Below are positions 42,544 through 51,444 of a DNA stretch of 64,000 nucleotides, one piece after another (the first letter of the stretch is position 1; each line of letters opens with the position of its first letter). The DNA is from Cellulomonas composti. Lineage in GTDB: Bacteria; Actinomycetota; Actinomycetes; Actinomycetales; Cellulomonadaceae. The DNA is taken from contig NZ_BJWG01000006.1 in assembly GCF_007990245.1 (NCBI RefSeq), positions 1 through 64,000 on the forward strand, in the 5' to 3' direction. The position numbers were made by a program, and so were the translations under genes. The notes beneath the pieces were generated by a model. That model made no database searches. It saw only the letters and a program-made list of their open reading frames with translations, and was not told the origin of the DNA.

Positions 42544-43235
42544 GCACCACCGTCGGAACCCGCGCGGCCGTCCTCGTCGAGGGCGTCACCCGCACCTACG
42601 GCTCGGGCGCGACCGCGGTGCACGCCGTGCGCGACGTCTCGTTCTCGATCGCGCCGGGCGAGCTCGTCGCGCTCGTCGGACGCTCCGGGTCCGGCAAGAC
42701 GACCCTGCTGAACTGCATCGGCGGGCTCGACCGGCCCGACACGGGACGCGTGCTGGTCGACGGCCGCGAGGTCTCCTCGCTCGACGAGGCCGGTCTGGTC
42801 GAGCTGCGGCGCGACGTCGTCTCGTTCGTCTTCCAGACGTTCGGCCTGGTACCGGTGCTCTCGGCGGCGGAGAACGTCGGCGTCCCGCTGCGGCTGCGAC
42901 GCGTACCCGCCGCGGACCGCGAGGCGCGGGTGCAGCTCCTGCTCGACCTCGTCGGGCTCGGCGACCACACGCAGCAGCGCCCGGGCGAGATGTCCGGCGG
43001 GCAGCAGCAGCGGGTCGCGATCGCACGCGCGCTCGCGAACTCGCCGCGTCTGCTCGTCGCCGACGAGCCGACCGGTCAGCTCGACACCGAGACCGGTACG
43101 GCCGTCATGGCGCTGCTGCGCGCGGTCGTGGAGGCCGAGGGCATGACCGCGATCGTCTCGACGCACGACCCGCTGATGGTCGCGCTGGCCGACCGCGTGC
43201 TGCACCTCGCCGACGGACGCCTCGTCGAGGCGTGA
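42540..43235 (+). CDS. MacB/LolD-type ABC ATPase
   Basis: This 231-residue ATPase of standard LolD length has Walker A GRSGSGKT, Q-loop FVFQTFGLVPVLSAAENV, signature MSGGQQQR, Walker B LLVADEPTGQLD and H-loop VSTHDP. It completes the two-permease, two-ATPase set, allowing a heterodimeric ATPase under a heterodimeric permease. It ends 6 bp before a converging gene. Confidence 0.92.
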   Translation: MSTTVGTRAAVLVEGVTRTYGSGATAVHAVRDVSFSIAPGELVALVGRSGSGKTTLLNCIGGLDRPDTGRVLVDGREVSSLDEAGLVELRRDVVSFVFQTFGLVPVLSAAENVGVPLRLRRVPAADREARVQLLLDLVGLGDHTQQRPGEMSGGQQQRVAIARALANSPRLLVADEPTGQLDTETGTAVMALLRAVVEAEGMTAIVSTHDPLMVALADRVLHLADGRLVEA

Positions 43236-43241
43236 GCCGGC

Positions 43242-43517
43242 TCAGGTCCACTGCTTGAGCGGCAGGCCTTCCTTGTCCTTGAAGGAGCCCACGGCCAGCA
43301 TGATCAGGTCGATCAGCGTCCAGACGCCGAGGCCGCCGAGCGTGAAGATCATGGCGATCGCGGTGCCGATCTTGCCCACGTAGAAGCGGTGCGCGCCGAG
43401 CGTGCCGAGGAAGAAGCACAGCAGGAAGGCCGGCAGGATCGTCCGGGAGCTCACGTCGTTGCCGTGCCACGGCTGCGCCTGCGGGACCGACTGCGGGACC
43501 GGGTCGGGATACGTCAT
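43242..43517 (-). CDS. TM2-domain membrane protein
   Basis: Small 91-residue membrane protein with two helices. It has the TM2-domain pattern: AFLLCFFLGTLGAHRFYVGKIGTA followed by GGLGVWTLIDLIMLAVG. The proline/glutamine-rich N-terminus is cytoplasmic or exposed. The ATG at 43517 is preferred to the one at 43523 because GGAGG is then 6 bp upstream instead of adjacent. Function is unknown for the family. Confidence 0.88.
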   Translation of the reverse strand: MTYPDPVPQSVPQAQPWHGNDVSSRTILPAFLLCFFLGTLGAHRFYVGKIGTAIAMIFTLGGLGVWTLIDLIMLAVGSFKDKEGLPLKQWT

Positions 43518-43619
43518 CGTCATCCTCCAGAGGTGGGCGCCCGGACCGGACGGCCCGACGACACGCGCCGACAGTAGTGGTGCGAGGCGGCGCGTGTCGT
43601 CGGTCCGAGCGGGTGAGTC

Positions 43620-45044
43620 TCAGGCCTCGATACCCTCGAGCAGCTCGGTGACCAGCGCGGCGACCGGCGAGCGCTCCGAACGGGTGAGCGTCACGTGCGC
43701 GAACAGCGGGTGGCCCTTGAGCGCCTCGATCACCGCCGCGACGCCGTCGTGCCTGCCGACCCGCAGGTTGTCGCGCTGCGCGACGTCGTGCGTGAGCACC
43801 ACGCGCGACGACTGGCCGATCCGGGACAGGACCGTGAGCAGGACGTTGCGCTCGAGCGACTGCGCCTCGTCGACGATCACGAACGCGTCGTGCAGCGACC
43901 GGCCGCGGATGTGCGTGAGCGGCAGGACCTCGAGCAGGTCGCGGTCCATGATCTCCTCGACGACCTCGCGGCTGACGAGCGCGCCGAGCGTGTCGAACAC
44001 CGCCTGCGCCCAGGGGTTCATCTTCTCGGCCTCGGAACCCGGCAGGTAGCCGAGCTCCTGCCCGCCGACGGCGTACAGCGGCCGGAACACCATGACCTTG
44101 CGGTGCTGACGACGCTCGAGCACCGCCTCGAGCCCCGCGCACAGCGCGAGCGCGGACTTGCCGGTCCCGGCCCGCCCGCCCAGCGACACGATCCCGATCT
44201 CCTCGTCGAGGAGCAGGTCGATCGCGATGCGCTGCTCGGCGCTGCGGCCGTGCAGGCCGAACACGTCCTGGTCGCCGCGCACCAGCCGGACGTGCTTGTC
44301 GGCCGTGACCCGGCCGAGCGCCGAGCCGCGCGGGCTGTGCAGCACCAGGCCCGTGTGGCACGGCAGGTCGCTCGGGTTGCGGCTGGGACCGCCCGCGAGG
44401 TCCGACGACGACGGCATGACGTCGGCGAGCGGGACCGACTCGTGCTCCCAGAGCTGGCCCATCTGGTTCTCGGCGAGGTCGAGCGCGTCCATCCCGGTCC
44501 AGCCGGACTCGACCGCGAGCTCGTGGCGGTACTCCTCGGCGCGCAGCCCGACCGCCGACGCCTTGACCCGCATCGGCAGGTCCTTGCTCACGACCGTGAC
44601 GTCCTGGCCCTCGGCCGACAGGTTCGCCGCGACGGCCAGGATGCGCGTGTCGTTGTCGCCGAGCCGGAAGCCCGCGGGCAGCACGTCCGGTTCGGTGTGG
44701 TTGAGCTCGACGCGCAGCGTGCCGCCGATCTCGTTGAGCGGGATCGGCGCGTCGAGCCGGCCGTGCTGGATGCGCAGGTCGTCGAGCATCCGCAGCGCGG
44801 ACCGGGCGAAGTAGCCCAGCTCGGCGTGGTGGCGCTTGGCCTCCAGCTCGGTGACGACGACCACCGGGAGCACGACGTCGTGCTCGGCGAACCGGTAGAT
44901 CGCGCGGGGGTCGGAGAGCAGGACCGACGTGTCGAGCACGTGCGTGCGGCGGCCGTCCTCAGGTTCGAGCGGGCCCGTTCCCGACGACCCCGACGACATC
45001 CCCGACGACGGTGCGGTGCCCTGCTGCTGAGCGCTCCTGACCAC
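43620..45044 (-). CDS. PIN-PhoH fusion protein (PhoH2-type ribonuclease/helicase)
   Basis: This 474-residue protein has an N-terminal PIN RNase domain (about 34-170, acidic residues in [12 protein letters not shown] with Asp38, and DNDTRIL) and a C-terminal PhoH ATPase (about 260-474). The latter has Walker [12 protein letters not shown] and Walker [11 protein letters not shown]. Mycobacterial PhoH2 of this layout is a sequence-specific RNA helicase and ribonuclease, partnered with a small upstream antitoxin PhoAT. A GTG start at 45044 has GGAGGGAG before it. The first 30 residues are Ser/Gly-rich. Confidence 0.92.
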   Translation of the reverse strand: MVRSAQQQGTAPSSGMSSGSSGTGPLEPEDGRRTHVLDTSVLLSDPRAIYRFAEHDVVLPVVVVTELEAKRHHAELGYFARSALRMLDDLRIQHGRLDAPIPLNEIGGTLRVELNHTEPDVLPAGFRLGDNDTRILAVAANLSAEGQDVTVVSKDLPMRVKASAVGLRAEEYRHELAVESGWTGMDALDLAENQMGQLWEHESVPLADVMPSSSDLAGGPSRNPSDLPCHTGLVLHSPRGSALGRVTADKHVRLVRGDQDVFGLHGRSAEQRIAIDLLLDEEIGIVSLGGRAGTGKSALALCAGLEAVLERRQHRKVMVFRPLYAVGGQELGYLPGSEAEKMNPWAQAVFDTLGALVSREVVEEIMDRDLLEVLPLTHIRGRSLHDAFVIVDEAQSLERNVLLTVLSRIGQSSRVVLTHDVAQRDNLRVGRHDGVAAVIEALKGHPLFAHVTLTRSERSPVAALVTELLEGIEA

Positions 45045-45352
45045 GGCGTGCTCCCTCCGGCGCTGGTGTCGCGCCGCTAGAGGCGCCTCGCGCCGGCGCC
45101 CCGCGCGAGCGGGACCACGTGCCGGCGATCGGCGACGGGTCGAGGTCGGCCGGGCCCTGACGAGCAGGGCCGGGACCGGCCCTCCTCCCGGAGCGGATGC
45201 TCCATGGGCTGGCCTCCCGGGGACGGCGGGGTGCCGTCCTCACCCGGACGCTAACCCCGCGCCAGGGTGTGACGTGCGCAACACGGTCGGCGTGCCGCAC
45301 GACTAAACGCAAAGTTCACCTGAGCGCCCCGATCTCGTCGTCGGGGGGTCGC
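45045..45352 (-). promoter_or_regulatory. 308-bp intergenic leader region of phoH2
   Basis: No confident gene. It contains hairpins GGCCCTG-ACGAG-CAGGGCC (45153-45171) and GGACGGC-GGGGT-GCCGTCC (45221-45239), and an AT-richer stretch near 45300-45315 that may hold promoter elements. A minus-strand open frame of 117 codons (44959-45312) runs through it and overlaps the phoH2 start. It is Arg/Pro-rich and has no ribosome site, so it is not called as a gene, though mycobacteria do have phoAT at this place. Confidence 0.4.
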
Positions 45353-46114
45353 TCAGCGGCCGAGGCGACGCTCGCGCGCGGCGTACGCACGCACGGCGCG
45401 CAGGAAGTCGACCCGGCGGAAGTCCGGCCAGTACGCCTCGCAGAAGTAGAACTCCGAGTGCGCCGACTGCCACAGCAGGAACCCGCCGAGCCGCTGCTCG
45501 CCCGACGTGCGGATGACCAGGTCCGGGTCGGGCTGGCCCTTGGTGTACAGGTGCGCGGCGATGTGCTCGACGTCGAACGACTCCGCCAGCTCGTCGAGGC
45601 TGATGCCCTTCTCGGCGCCGTGACGCAGGTAGGAGCGCACGGCGTCGGCGATCTCGCGCCGCCCGCCATAGCCGACCGCGACGTTGACGTGCAGCCCGGC
45701 GACGTCGCGCGTGGCCTCCTGCGCGTCGCGCAGCGCCTGCGCGGTGCGCTCCGGCAGGAGCTCGAGCGAGCCCATCGCCTGCAGCCGCCAGCGCCGGGTC
45801 GCCGCGAGCGCGCGCACGGCGTCCTCGATGATGCCGAGCAGGTCCGCCAGCTCCGCGGGCGGCCGGTTGAGGTTGTCGGTCGAGAGCATCCAGAGGGTGA
45901 CGACCTCGACGCCGACGTCCTCGCTCCACCCGAGCAGCTCGGCGATCTTGTCGGCCCCCGCCTGGTGGCCGGTCGCCGCGGACTTGCCCGACGAGCGCGC
46001 CCACCGCCGGTTGCCGTCGAGGATGACCCCCACGTGCCGCGGGACCCGATCGGGGGGCAGCGAGGCGGCCAGGCGCCGCTCGTACAACCCGTACAGCGGG
46101 TGGGGCAGGCGCAC
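45353..46114 (-). CDS. Z-type isoprenyl diphosphate synthase (UppS family)
   Basis: This 253-residue cis-prenyl transferase condenses IPP units onto an allylic diphosphate to make polyprenyl carriers for cell-wall synthesis. The catalytic Asp33 lies in GVILDGNRRWAR. LWMLSTDNLNRP, GYGGRREI and the C-terminal PDLVIRTSGEQRLGGFLLWQSAHSEFYF are family signatures. The GTG at 46114 has GAAGGAG upstream; in-frame sequence further upstream is Arg-rich shadow. Confidence 0.94.
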   Translation of the reverse strand: MRLPHPLYGLYERRLAASLPPDRVPRHVGVILDGNRRWARSSGKSAATGHQAGADKIAELLGWSEDVGVEVVTLWMLSTDNLNRPPAELADLLGIIEDAVRALAATRRWRLQAMGSLELLPERTAQALRDAQEATRDVAGLHVNVAVGYGGRREIADAVRSYLRHGAEKGISLDELAESFDVEHIAAHLYTKGQPDPDLVIRTSGEQRLGGFLLWQSAHSEFYFCEAYWPDFRRVDFLRAVRAYAARERRLGR

Positions 46115-46223
46115 GCGCGCTCCTTCGGGACACGGACGAGGGCGGCTCCACCGTACCGTCGCGCGACGCGTGCGAGGCGCGCGGGACACGGCTTGCCGCC
46201 GCGACCGGCGGCGTTCGACATCC

Positions 46224-46258
46224 AACCTACGCTCGCGTAACCTACGCTTTCGTAGGTT
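46224..46258. promoter_or_regulatory. Operator-like repeat upstream of the hemolysin III gene
   Basis: AACCTACGCTNNCGT occurs twice in tandem (46224-46238, 46239-46253). The second copy continues into a perfect palindrome AACCTACG-CTTT-CGTAGGTT (46239-46258). TTCGAC (46214-46219) and TAACCT (46238-46243) could be -35 and -10 boxes, so a bound repressor would block the promoter. Confidence 0.6.
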
Positions 46259-46287
46259 GCCGCGTCCGACGAGAGCGAGTCCCCCGC

Positions 46288-46971
46288 ATGAGTGCCGCGT
46301 CGAGCGCACCAGGCGCCATCGAGAAGGCCGCCGACGCGGTCAAGCCGCACCTGCGCGGGTGGATCCACGCCGGGGTCGCGCCGTTCGTGCTGGTCGCGTC
46401 GATCGTGCTCGTCGTGCTGTCCCCGACGCCGGCCGCGAAGTGGTCGACCGCGATCTTCGGCGTCACCGCGGTCATGCTGTTCGGCACGAGCGCGGTCTAC
46501 CACCGCGGGCACTGGTCGCCGCGCGTCGCGGCCGTCCTGCGCCGGCTCGACCACACCAACATCTTCCTCATCATCGCGGGCACCTACACGCCGCTCGCGG
46601 TGCTGCTGCTGCCCACCGAGACGGCCCGCAACCTCCTGATCGTGGTGTGGTCCGGCGCCATCGTCGGACTGCTCGCGCGCATCTTCTGGCTCGGGGCGCC
46701 GCGCTGGGTCTACGTGCCGATCTACGTCGCGCTCGGCTGGGTCGCGCTCGCGTTCCTGCCGCAGTTCTGGCGCTCGGGCGGGCCGGCGATCGTCTGGCTC
46801 GTCGCCGCCGGCGGGCTCGCGTACACGCTCGGCGCGGTGGTCTACGGCACCAAGTGGCCGAACCCGAGCCCCCGCTGGTTCGGCTTCCACGAGATCTTCC
46901 ACGTGCTCACCGTCGTCGGCTACACGTGCCACTACATCGCCGTCTCGATCGCGAGCTACTCGCTGCGCTAG
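46288..46971 (+). CDS. Hemolysin III / PAQR-family membrane protein
   Basis: This 227-residue protein has seven predicted membrane helices of the YqfA/HlyIII (PAQR) family. Metal-site motifs are present: SAVYHRGHWS after helix 2, LDHTNIFLIIAGTYTPL, and GFHEIFHVLTVVGYTCHY near the C-terminus, giving the expected conserved histidines. Bacterial members affect membrane fluidity and energy state. A strong operator-like palindrome lies 30 bp upstream, but no regulator gene is adjacent. Confidence 0.9.
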   Translation: MSAASSAPGAIEKAADAVKPHLRGWIHAGVAPFVLVASIVLVVLSPTPAAKWSTAIFGVTAVMLFGTSAVYHRGHWSPRVAAVLRRLDHTNIFLIIAGTYTPLAVLLLPTETARNLLIVVWSGAIVGLLARIFWLGAPRWVYVPIYVALGWVALAFLPQFWRSGGPAIVWLVAAGGLAYTLGAVVYGTKWPNPSPRWFGFHEIFHVLTVVGYTCHYIAVSIASYSLR

Positions 46972-46983
46972 GGACTCCGCCCC

Positions 46984-47829
46984 TCAGGACCGGGGGGCGA
47001 CCGTGTAGCGGCGGTTGACGAGGGACGGGTTCGCCGCGCGGACCGCGTCCAGGTCGTCCGGGTCGAGGTCGACCGTGCGGATCGCGGGTCGTTCGTCCAT
47101 CTCGAGCCCGACGACACCGTCCGGCCCGACGACGAGCGAACGACCGATCACACCCTTGCCCGCCATGCCGACGCCGAGCACGACCGCCGTGTTCTCGATC
47201 GCGCGGGCCACGGCGAGCGCGCGCCAGTGCATCGCCTTGAGCTCGCCGTCGGCCCAGGCCGCCGGTACGACGATCACCTGCGCCTCCGCGTCGACGAGGC
47301 GGCGTGCGGACTCGGGGAACCGCAGGTCGTAGCAGGTGATCACGCCGAACCGCACACCGGCGACGGTCAGCACGAGCGGCGGGGCGTCGGGCGGCCCGGC
47401 CTGCAGGCGGTCGGACTCGCGGGTACCGAACGCGTCGTACAGGTGCACCTTGCGGTACGTCCCGACGAGCGTGCCCGTGCCGTCCACGGCGACGACGGCG
47501 TTCACCGCGCGGTCATCCGCCGCGCCCGGCTCGGCGTCCGCCGGGATCGTCGTACCGGCCAGCACCGCGACGCCCGTGCGCGCCGCGCGCTCGCGCAGCA
47601 GCCCGACGAACGGCCCGCCCAACGGCTCGGCGTGCTCGCGGCCGACACCGCGCGGGTCGAAGCCCGAGGCGTACTCCGGCAGCACCAGCAGGTCGGCGCG
47701 GACCCGGTGCGCGGCCTCGAACGCGTCGGCCACGGCGGTCCGGTTGGCGCCGTGGTCGTCGGACGCCGCGACCTGCGCGATCGTCACACGGACCGCGGGT
47801 CGCGTGGGCGGCGCGGGCCGGTCGTTCAA
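46984..47829 (-). CDS. Carbon-nitrogen hydrolase (nitrilase superfamily)
   Basis: This 281-residue cytoplasmic amidase or omega-amidase-like enzyme has the Glu-Lys-Cys triad in LPEYASGF (Glu), YRKVHLYDAFG (Lys) and GVITCYDLRFPE (Cys). The TTG start at 47829 overlaps the stop of the preceding small gene by 4 bp (TTGA). With mca and the membrane protein it forms a tightly coupled three-gene unit. Members of this branch detoxify deaminated glutathione-like compounds; a link to mycothiol-derived products is possible but inferred. Confidence 0.88.
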   Translation of the reverse strand: MNDRPAPPTRPAVRVTIAQVAASDDHGANRTAVADAFEAAHRVRADLLVLPEYASGFDPRGVGREHAEPLGGPFVGLLRERAARTGVAVLAGTTIPADAEPGAADDRAVNAVVAVDGTGTLVGTYRKVHLYDAFGTRESDRLQAGPPDAPPLVLTVAGVRFGVITCYDLRFPESARRLVDAEAQVIVVPAAWADGELKAMHWRALAVARAIENTAVVLGVGMAGKGVIGRSLVVGPDGVVGLEMDERPAIRTVDLDPDDLDAVRAANPSLVNRRYTVAPRS

Positions 47830-48122
47830 CGGTCCCCCGTCGGCGCGGGGCCTGCGTCAGGGCCCTCGTCGGGCTCGGTCGGCTCGTCCTGCACCACGGC
47901 GTCCGACGCGACCAGCGCGGCCGCCGCGGCGTCGTCGGCCTCCTGCTGGCGCGCGCGCCGGTCGACGCGACGCAGCTGGCGGGTCAGCGACAGGAACAGG
48001 AACACGGCGGCGATCGCGAGCGCGAACGTGAAGACGAAGCCGAGGAAGCCGGGCGAGCCACCGCCGGCGGGCACGCTCGTCGTGCCCGGCGAGGGCGTGA
48101 CCGCGAGCAGCAGGCCGATCAC
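47826..48122 (-). CDS. Small membrane protein of the mca cluster
   Basis: This 98-residue protein has a short N-terminal hydrophobic stretch and one clear membrane helix (about 26-48, [22 protein letters not shown]). A basic segment ([13 protein letters not shown]) and a 40-residue acidic tail follow. It overlaps mca upstream (GTGA) and the nitrilase gene downstream, so it is co-translated with both. No function is known. Confidence 0.82.
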   Translation of the reverse strand: MIGLLLAVTPSPGTTSVPAGGGSPGFLGFVFTFALAIAAVFLFLSLTRQLRRVDRRARQQEADDAAAAALVASDAVVQDEPTEPDEGPDAGPAPTGDR

Positions 48123-49003
48123 CGCACACCCGCGAACAGGTCGTCCTCGGGCAGGGTCGTCGGGACGCGCGACTCCGCGAGCTCGAACTCCTCGGTGGGC
48201 CACTGCGCCGCCTCGACGCTGCGCGGGATCGCGAAGAAGAACCCGTCGGGGTCGATCTGCGTCGCGTGCGCGCGCAGCGCGTCGTCGCGCGCGGGGAAGT
48301 ACTGCTCGCAGCGGATGGTCGTCGTGACCTGCCGCTCGGGGATCTCGCGCGCGACGCGCGACTCGATCCAGTCGCCGAACGGCGACTCCCGGCCCGCCTC
48401 GACGAGCGCCTCGTGCAGCGCCCGCAGGCGCGCGAGCGAGAAGCCGTGGTTGTAGTAGAGCTTGAGCGGCGTCCAGGGCTCGCCCAGACCCGGGTAGCGC
48501 TGCGGGTCGCCGGCTGCCGCGAACGCCTCGACCGAGACCCGGTGGCACATCACGTGGTCGGGGTGCGGGTAGCCGCCGCTCGGGTCGTACGTCGTGATCA
48601 CGTGCGGGCGGAACGCGCGCACGGCCTCGACGAGCGGCGCGGTCGCCTCCTCGAGCGGGACGAGCGCGAAGCAGCCGTCGGGCAGCGGCGGCAGCGGGTC
48701 GCCCTCCGGCAGACCCGAGTCGACGAACCCGAGCCACTGCTGCCGGACGCCGAGCGCGGCGGCCGCGGCGGCCATCTCGGCGCGCCGGATCTCGCCCATG
48801 TGCTCCGGGTCGAGCGGACCGTACTGCGGGTTGAGCACGTCGCCGCGCTCTCCACCCGTGCACGTCACGACGAGCACCTCGACGCCCTCGGCCACGTAGC
48901 GGGCGGTGGTCGCGGCACCCTTGCTCGACTCGTCGTCGGGGTGCGCGTGCACCGCCATGAGGCGCAACGGCTCGTCGGTCGCGTGGTTCTGCTGCTCGGG
49001 CAC
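48119..49003 (-). CDS. mca: Mycothiol S-conjugate amidase
   Basis: This 294-residue zinc amidase cleaves mycothiol S-conjugates, releasing a mercapturic acid for export, and belongs to the LmbE/PIG-L family. Zinc ligands are in HAHPDDE (His21, Asp24) and [13 protein letters not shown]. It is longer than MshB-only enzymes at its C-terminus and matches the Mca type. Start is GTG. It is divergent from a DUF4307 gene and heads a coupled operon. It also proves the host makes mycothiol, hence an actinobacterium. Confidence 0.93.
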   Translation of the reverse strand: MPEQQNHATDEPLRLMAVHAHPDDESSKGAATTARYVAEGVEVLVVTCTGGERGDVLNPQYGPLDPEHMGEIRRAEMAAAAAALGVRQQWLGFVDSGLPEGDPLPPLPDGCFALVPLEEATAPLVEAVRAFRPHVITTYDPSGGYPHPDHVMCHRVSVEAFAAAGDPQRYPGLGEPWTPLKLYYNHGFSLARLRALHEALVEAGRESPFGDWIESRVAREIPERQVTTTIRCEQYFPARDDALRAHATQIDPDGFFFAIPRSVEAAQWPTEEFELAESRVPTTLPEDDLFAGVR

Positions 49004-49056
49004 GCGACAATGATCGCCTAACCGAGCCTCGCCGACGAAACGACCAGGAGCCTGCC

Positions 49057-49458
49057 GTGACCACCGCCACCCCGCCCGCGGCCACCCCGCCGGCCGGACG
49101 CTACGGGCCCGAGCGCTCCCGCCGGTCGCCCGCGCTGATCGCGGCGATCGCGGTGGCGGTCGTCGTCGGACTCGTCGTGGTGACGTGGCTCGCGATCGGC
49201 GCGGCGCGCGACCCGGTGCAGTGGAAGGACGTCGGGTTCGTCGTGCACGACGCGGGTTCGGTCGAGGTGACGTTCGAGGTCACCAAGGCGAGCGACGCGA
49301 CCGCGACGTGCCGCGTGCAGGCGCTCTCGCAGTCCTACGCCGAGGTCGGCGTGGTGGACGTCGAGGTCGGTCCCGGCGCACGCTCGCAGCGCGTCACGAC
49401 CACGGTCCCGACCGCCGAGCTGGCGGTCACCGGAACCGTCGAGTCCTGCACCGTCTGA
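49057..49458 (+). CDS. DUF4307 membrane protein
   Basis: This 133-residue protein has a Pro/Thr-rich N-terminus, one membrane helix (about 25-47) and an extracytoplasmic domain with one Cys pair candidate ([21 protein letters not shown] and the final SCTV). This is the DUF4307 pattern that sits between mca and greA in many actinobacteria. The start GTG has AGGAG upstream. Role unknown. Confidence 0.85.
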   Translation: MTTATPPAATPPAGRYGPERSRRSPALIAAIAVAVVVGLVVVTWLAIGAARDPVQWKDVGFVVHDAGSVEVTFEVTKASDATATCRVQALSQSYAEVGVVDVEVGPGARSQRVTTTVPTAELAVTGTVESCTV

Positions 49459-49512
49459 CCGCTCGGCGACCGCTCGCGGCCACCCGAACGGGGCCGACGG
49501 GCGTGCTGTTGC

Positions 49513-49518
49513 TATCCT
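49513..49518 (+). promoter_or_regulatory. Probable -10 box for greA
   Basis: TATCCT in TTGCTATCCTGG matches a housekeeping -10 well, giving a leader of about 150 nt before greA. No good -35 is visible. Confidence 0.45.
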
Positions 49519-49670
49519 GGGCGTTTCGCACGCCGCCCCGGCCGTCGCCTGACGCCCGGACCCGACGGTCGACGCGACCGGAACGGAACGGCGACACCCC
49601 CGTCCTGACATCCTCCGTGGCATGCCGCCACGACCTGGTGCGGGACCACCTGAGCATGGAAGGAGCGATC

Positions 49671-50156
49671 GTGACCGACACGACTGCGGGCACCTGGCTG
49701 ACGCAGGAGGCCTACGACCGCCTCAGCGCGGAACTCGAGGACCTCAAGGGCTCCCGACGCGACGAGATCACGCGCCGCATCGCCGCCGCGCGTGACGAGG
49801 GCGACCTCAAGGAGAACGGCGGCTACCACGCCGCCCGCGAGGAGCAGGCCAAGAACGAGGCCCGCGTCCGCGAGCTCGAGGCCAAGCTGCGCAACGTGCA
49901 GATCGGCACCCCGGCCGACGACGGCGTGGTCGAGCCCGGCATGCTCGTGACCGCGCTCATCGCGGGCGACGAGGAGCAGTTCCTGTTCGGCTCGCGCGAG
50001 ATGGCCGGCACCACCGACCTGTCGGTGTTCTCCCCCACGTCTCCGCTGGGTGCCGCGATCAACGGCCGCTCGGTCGGCGACACGACGAGCTACACCGCTC
50101 CCAACGGGCGCGAGATCGAGGCCAAGATCCTCGCCGCGACCCCCTACGCGGGCTGA
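49671..50156 (+). CDS. greA: Transcription elongation factor GreA
   Basis: This 161-residue factor rescues stalled RNA polymerase by stimulating transcript cleavage. The N-terminal coiled coil (about 10-80) ends its tip with the acidic DEGDLKENGGYHAAREEQ motif; the C-terminal FKBP-like domain (about 85-160) includes GDTTSYTAPNGREIEAKIL. A GTG at 49671 follows AAGGAG by 5 bp. It ends at a strong terminator. Confidence 0.95.
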   Translation: MTDTTAGTWLTQEAYDRLSAELEDLKGSRRDEITRRIAAARDEGDLKENGGYHAAREEQAKNEARVRELEAKLRNVQIGTPADDGVVEPGMLVTALIAGDEEQFLFGSREMAGTTDLSVFSPTSPLGAAINGRSVGDTTSYTAPNGREIEAKILAATPYAG

Positions 50157-50165
50157 GACCGGCGA

Positions 50166-50193
50166 ACGCCCGGACCGGCTGCGGTCCGGGCGT
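50166..50193 (+). terminator. Terminator of greA
   Basis: ACGCCCGGACC and GGTCCGGGCGT form a perfect 11-bp stem with a 6-base loop just after the greA stop, between converging greA and ilvA. Confidence 0.75.
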
Positions 50194-50241
50194 CCGGCGT
50201 GCCCGTCGACGGGCGGGAAGCGCAGGCGGTGAGCCGGCAGC

Positions 50242-51444
50242 TCAGTCGGTGAGCCGGTAACCGGCGACCCGCAGCGCGTGCTGGACCGCCGCGCAGTGGT
50301 CGGGGCCCTTCGTCTCGACCTGCACCTCGATCGCGACCTCGTCGACCGCGAGCTCGCCCTGCGTGCGCACGTGCGAGACGTGCATGACGTTGGCGCCGGT
50401 CGCGGCGAGGTCGCGCAGCAGCCCCGCGAGCGCACCGGGACTGTCCGCGATGCGCAGGTGCAGCCACAGGAAGCGGCCCGCCGACGCGAGGCCGTGCCGC
50501 ACGACGCGCAGCAGCACCTGCGGGTCGATGTTGCCGCCGGACAGGATCGCGACCACGGGCCCCTCGAAGTCGCCCGGGGCCGCCATGAGTGCCGCCACGG
50601 CGGCCGCGCCGGACGGCTCGACGAGCAGCTTGGCGCGCTCGGCGACCAGCAGCAGGGCGCGCGAGAGGTCCTCCTCGGAGACCGTGCGGACCTCGGCGTG
50701 GGCGTGCGCGAGCACCTCGAACGGCACCTCGCCGGGCAGCCCGATCGCGATGCCGTCGGCCATCGTGCGCAGCTCGGGTGCCTTGACCGGGTGGCCCGCC
50801 GCGAGAGAGGCCGGGTAGGCCGCGGCCTTCGCGGCCTGCACCCCGACGACCCGCACCTGCGGGCGCAGCTCCGCGAGCGTCGCGACGATGCCGGCCGCCA
50901 GCCCGCCGCCGCCGACGGGGACGATCACGGTCGCCACGTCGGGCACCTGCTCGACGATCTCGAGCGCGATCGTGCCCTGTCCCGCGACGACGTCCGGGTG
51001 GTCGAACGGGTGGATCAGCGCGGCGCCCGTGCGCTGCGCGTACGCGCGGGCGTGCACGAGCGCCTCGTCGACGCTGCTCCCGACGAGCTCGACGTGTGCG
51101 CCGTACTCACGCGTCGCCGCGATCTTGGGCAGCGCGGCGTCCACCGGCATGAACACGACGGCCTCGATGCCCAGCAGTCGCGCGGCGAGCGCGACCCCCT
51201 GCGCATGGTTGCCCGCACTGGCCGCCACGACCCCGTGCGCGCGTTCGTCGTCGGACAGGCGTGCCATGCGCACGTACGCACCGCGGATCTTGAACGAGCC
51301 CGCGCGCTGCAGGTTCTCGCACTTGAGCAGCACCGGGACGCCGGCGATCTCGGACAGCGCCCGGCTCGACTCGACGGGTGTGCGCGACGCCACGCCCGCG
51401 AGCAGGTCCGCGGCCGCCAGCACGTCGGCCAGGGTCGTCGTCAC
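50242..51444 (-). CDS. ilvA: Threonine ammonia-lyase with ACT-like domain
   Basis: This 400-residue PLP enzyme deaminates threonine to 2-oxobutanoate, feeding isoleucine synthesis or catabolism. PLP lysine is Lys52 in SFKIRGAY, the phosphate cup is VGGGGLAAG, and the C-terminal 80 residues (LHLRIADSPGALAGLLRDLAATGANVMHV) form an ACT-type domain. The single short ACT domain matches the shorter catabolic/biosynthetic hybrid type common in actinobacteria. It is coupled by a 4-bp overlap (GTGA) to the AI-2E-type permease upstream. Confidence 0.92.
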   Translation of the reverse strand: MTTTLADVLAAADLLAGVASRTPVESSRALSEIAGVPVLLKCENLQRAGSFKIRGAYVRMARLSDDERAHGVVAASAGNHAQGVALAARLLGIEAVVFMPVDAALPKIAATREYGAHVELVGSSVDEALVHARAYAQRTGAALIHPFDHPDVVAGQGTIALEIVEQVPDVATVIVPVGGGGLAAGIVATLAELRPQVRVVGVQAAKAAAYPASLAAGHPVKAPELRTMADGIAIGLPGEVPFEVLAHAHAEVRTVSEEDLSRALLLVAERAKLLVEPSGAAAVAALMAAPGDFEGPVVAILSGGNIDPQVLLRVVRHGLASAGRFLWLHLRIADSPGALAGLLRDLAATGANVMHVSHVRTQGELAVDEVAIEVQVETKGPDHCAAVQHALRVAGYRLTD

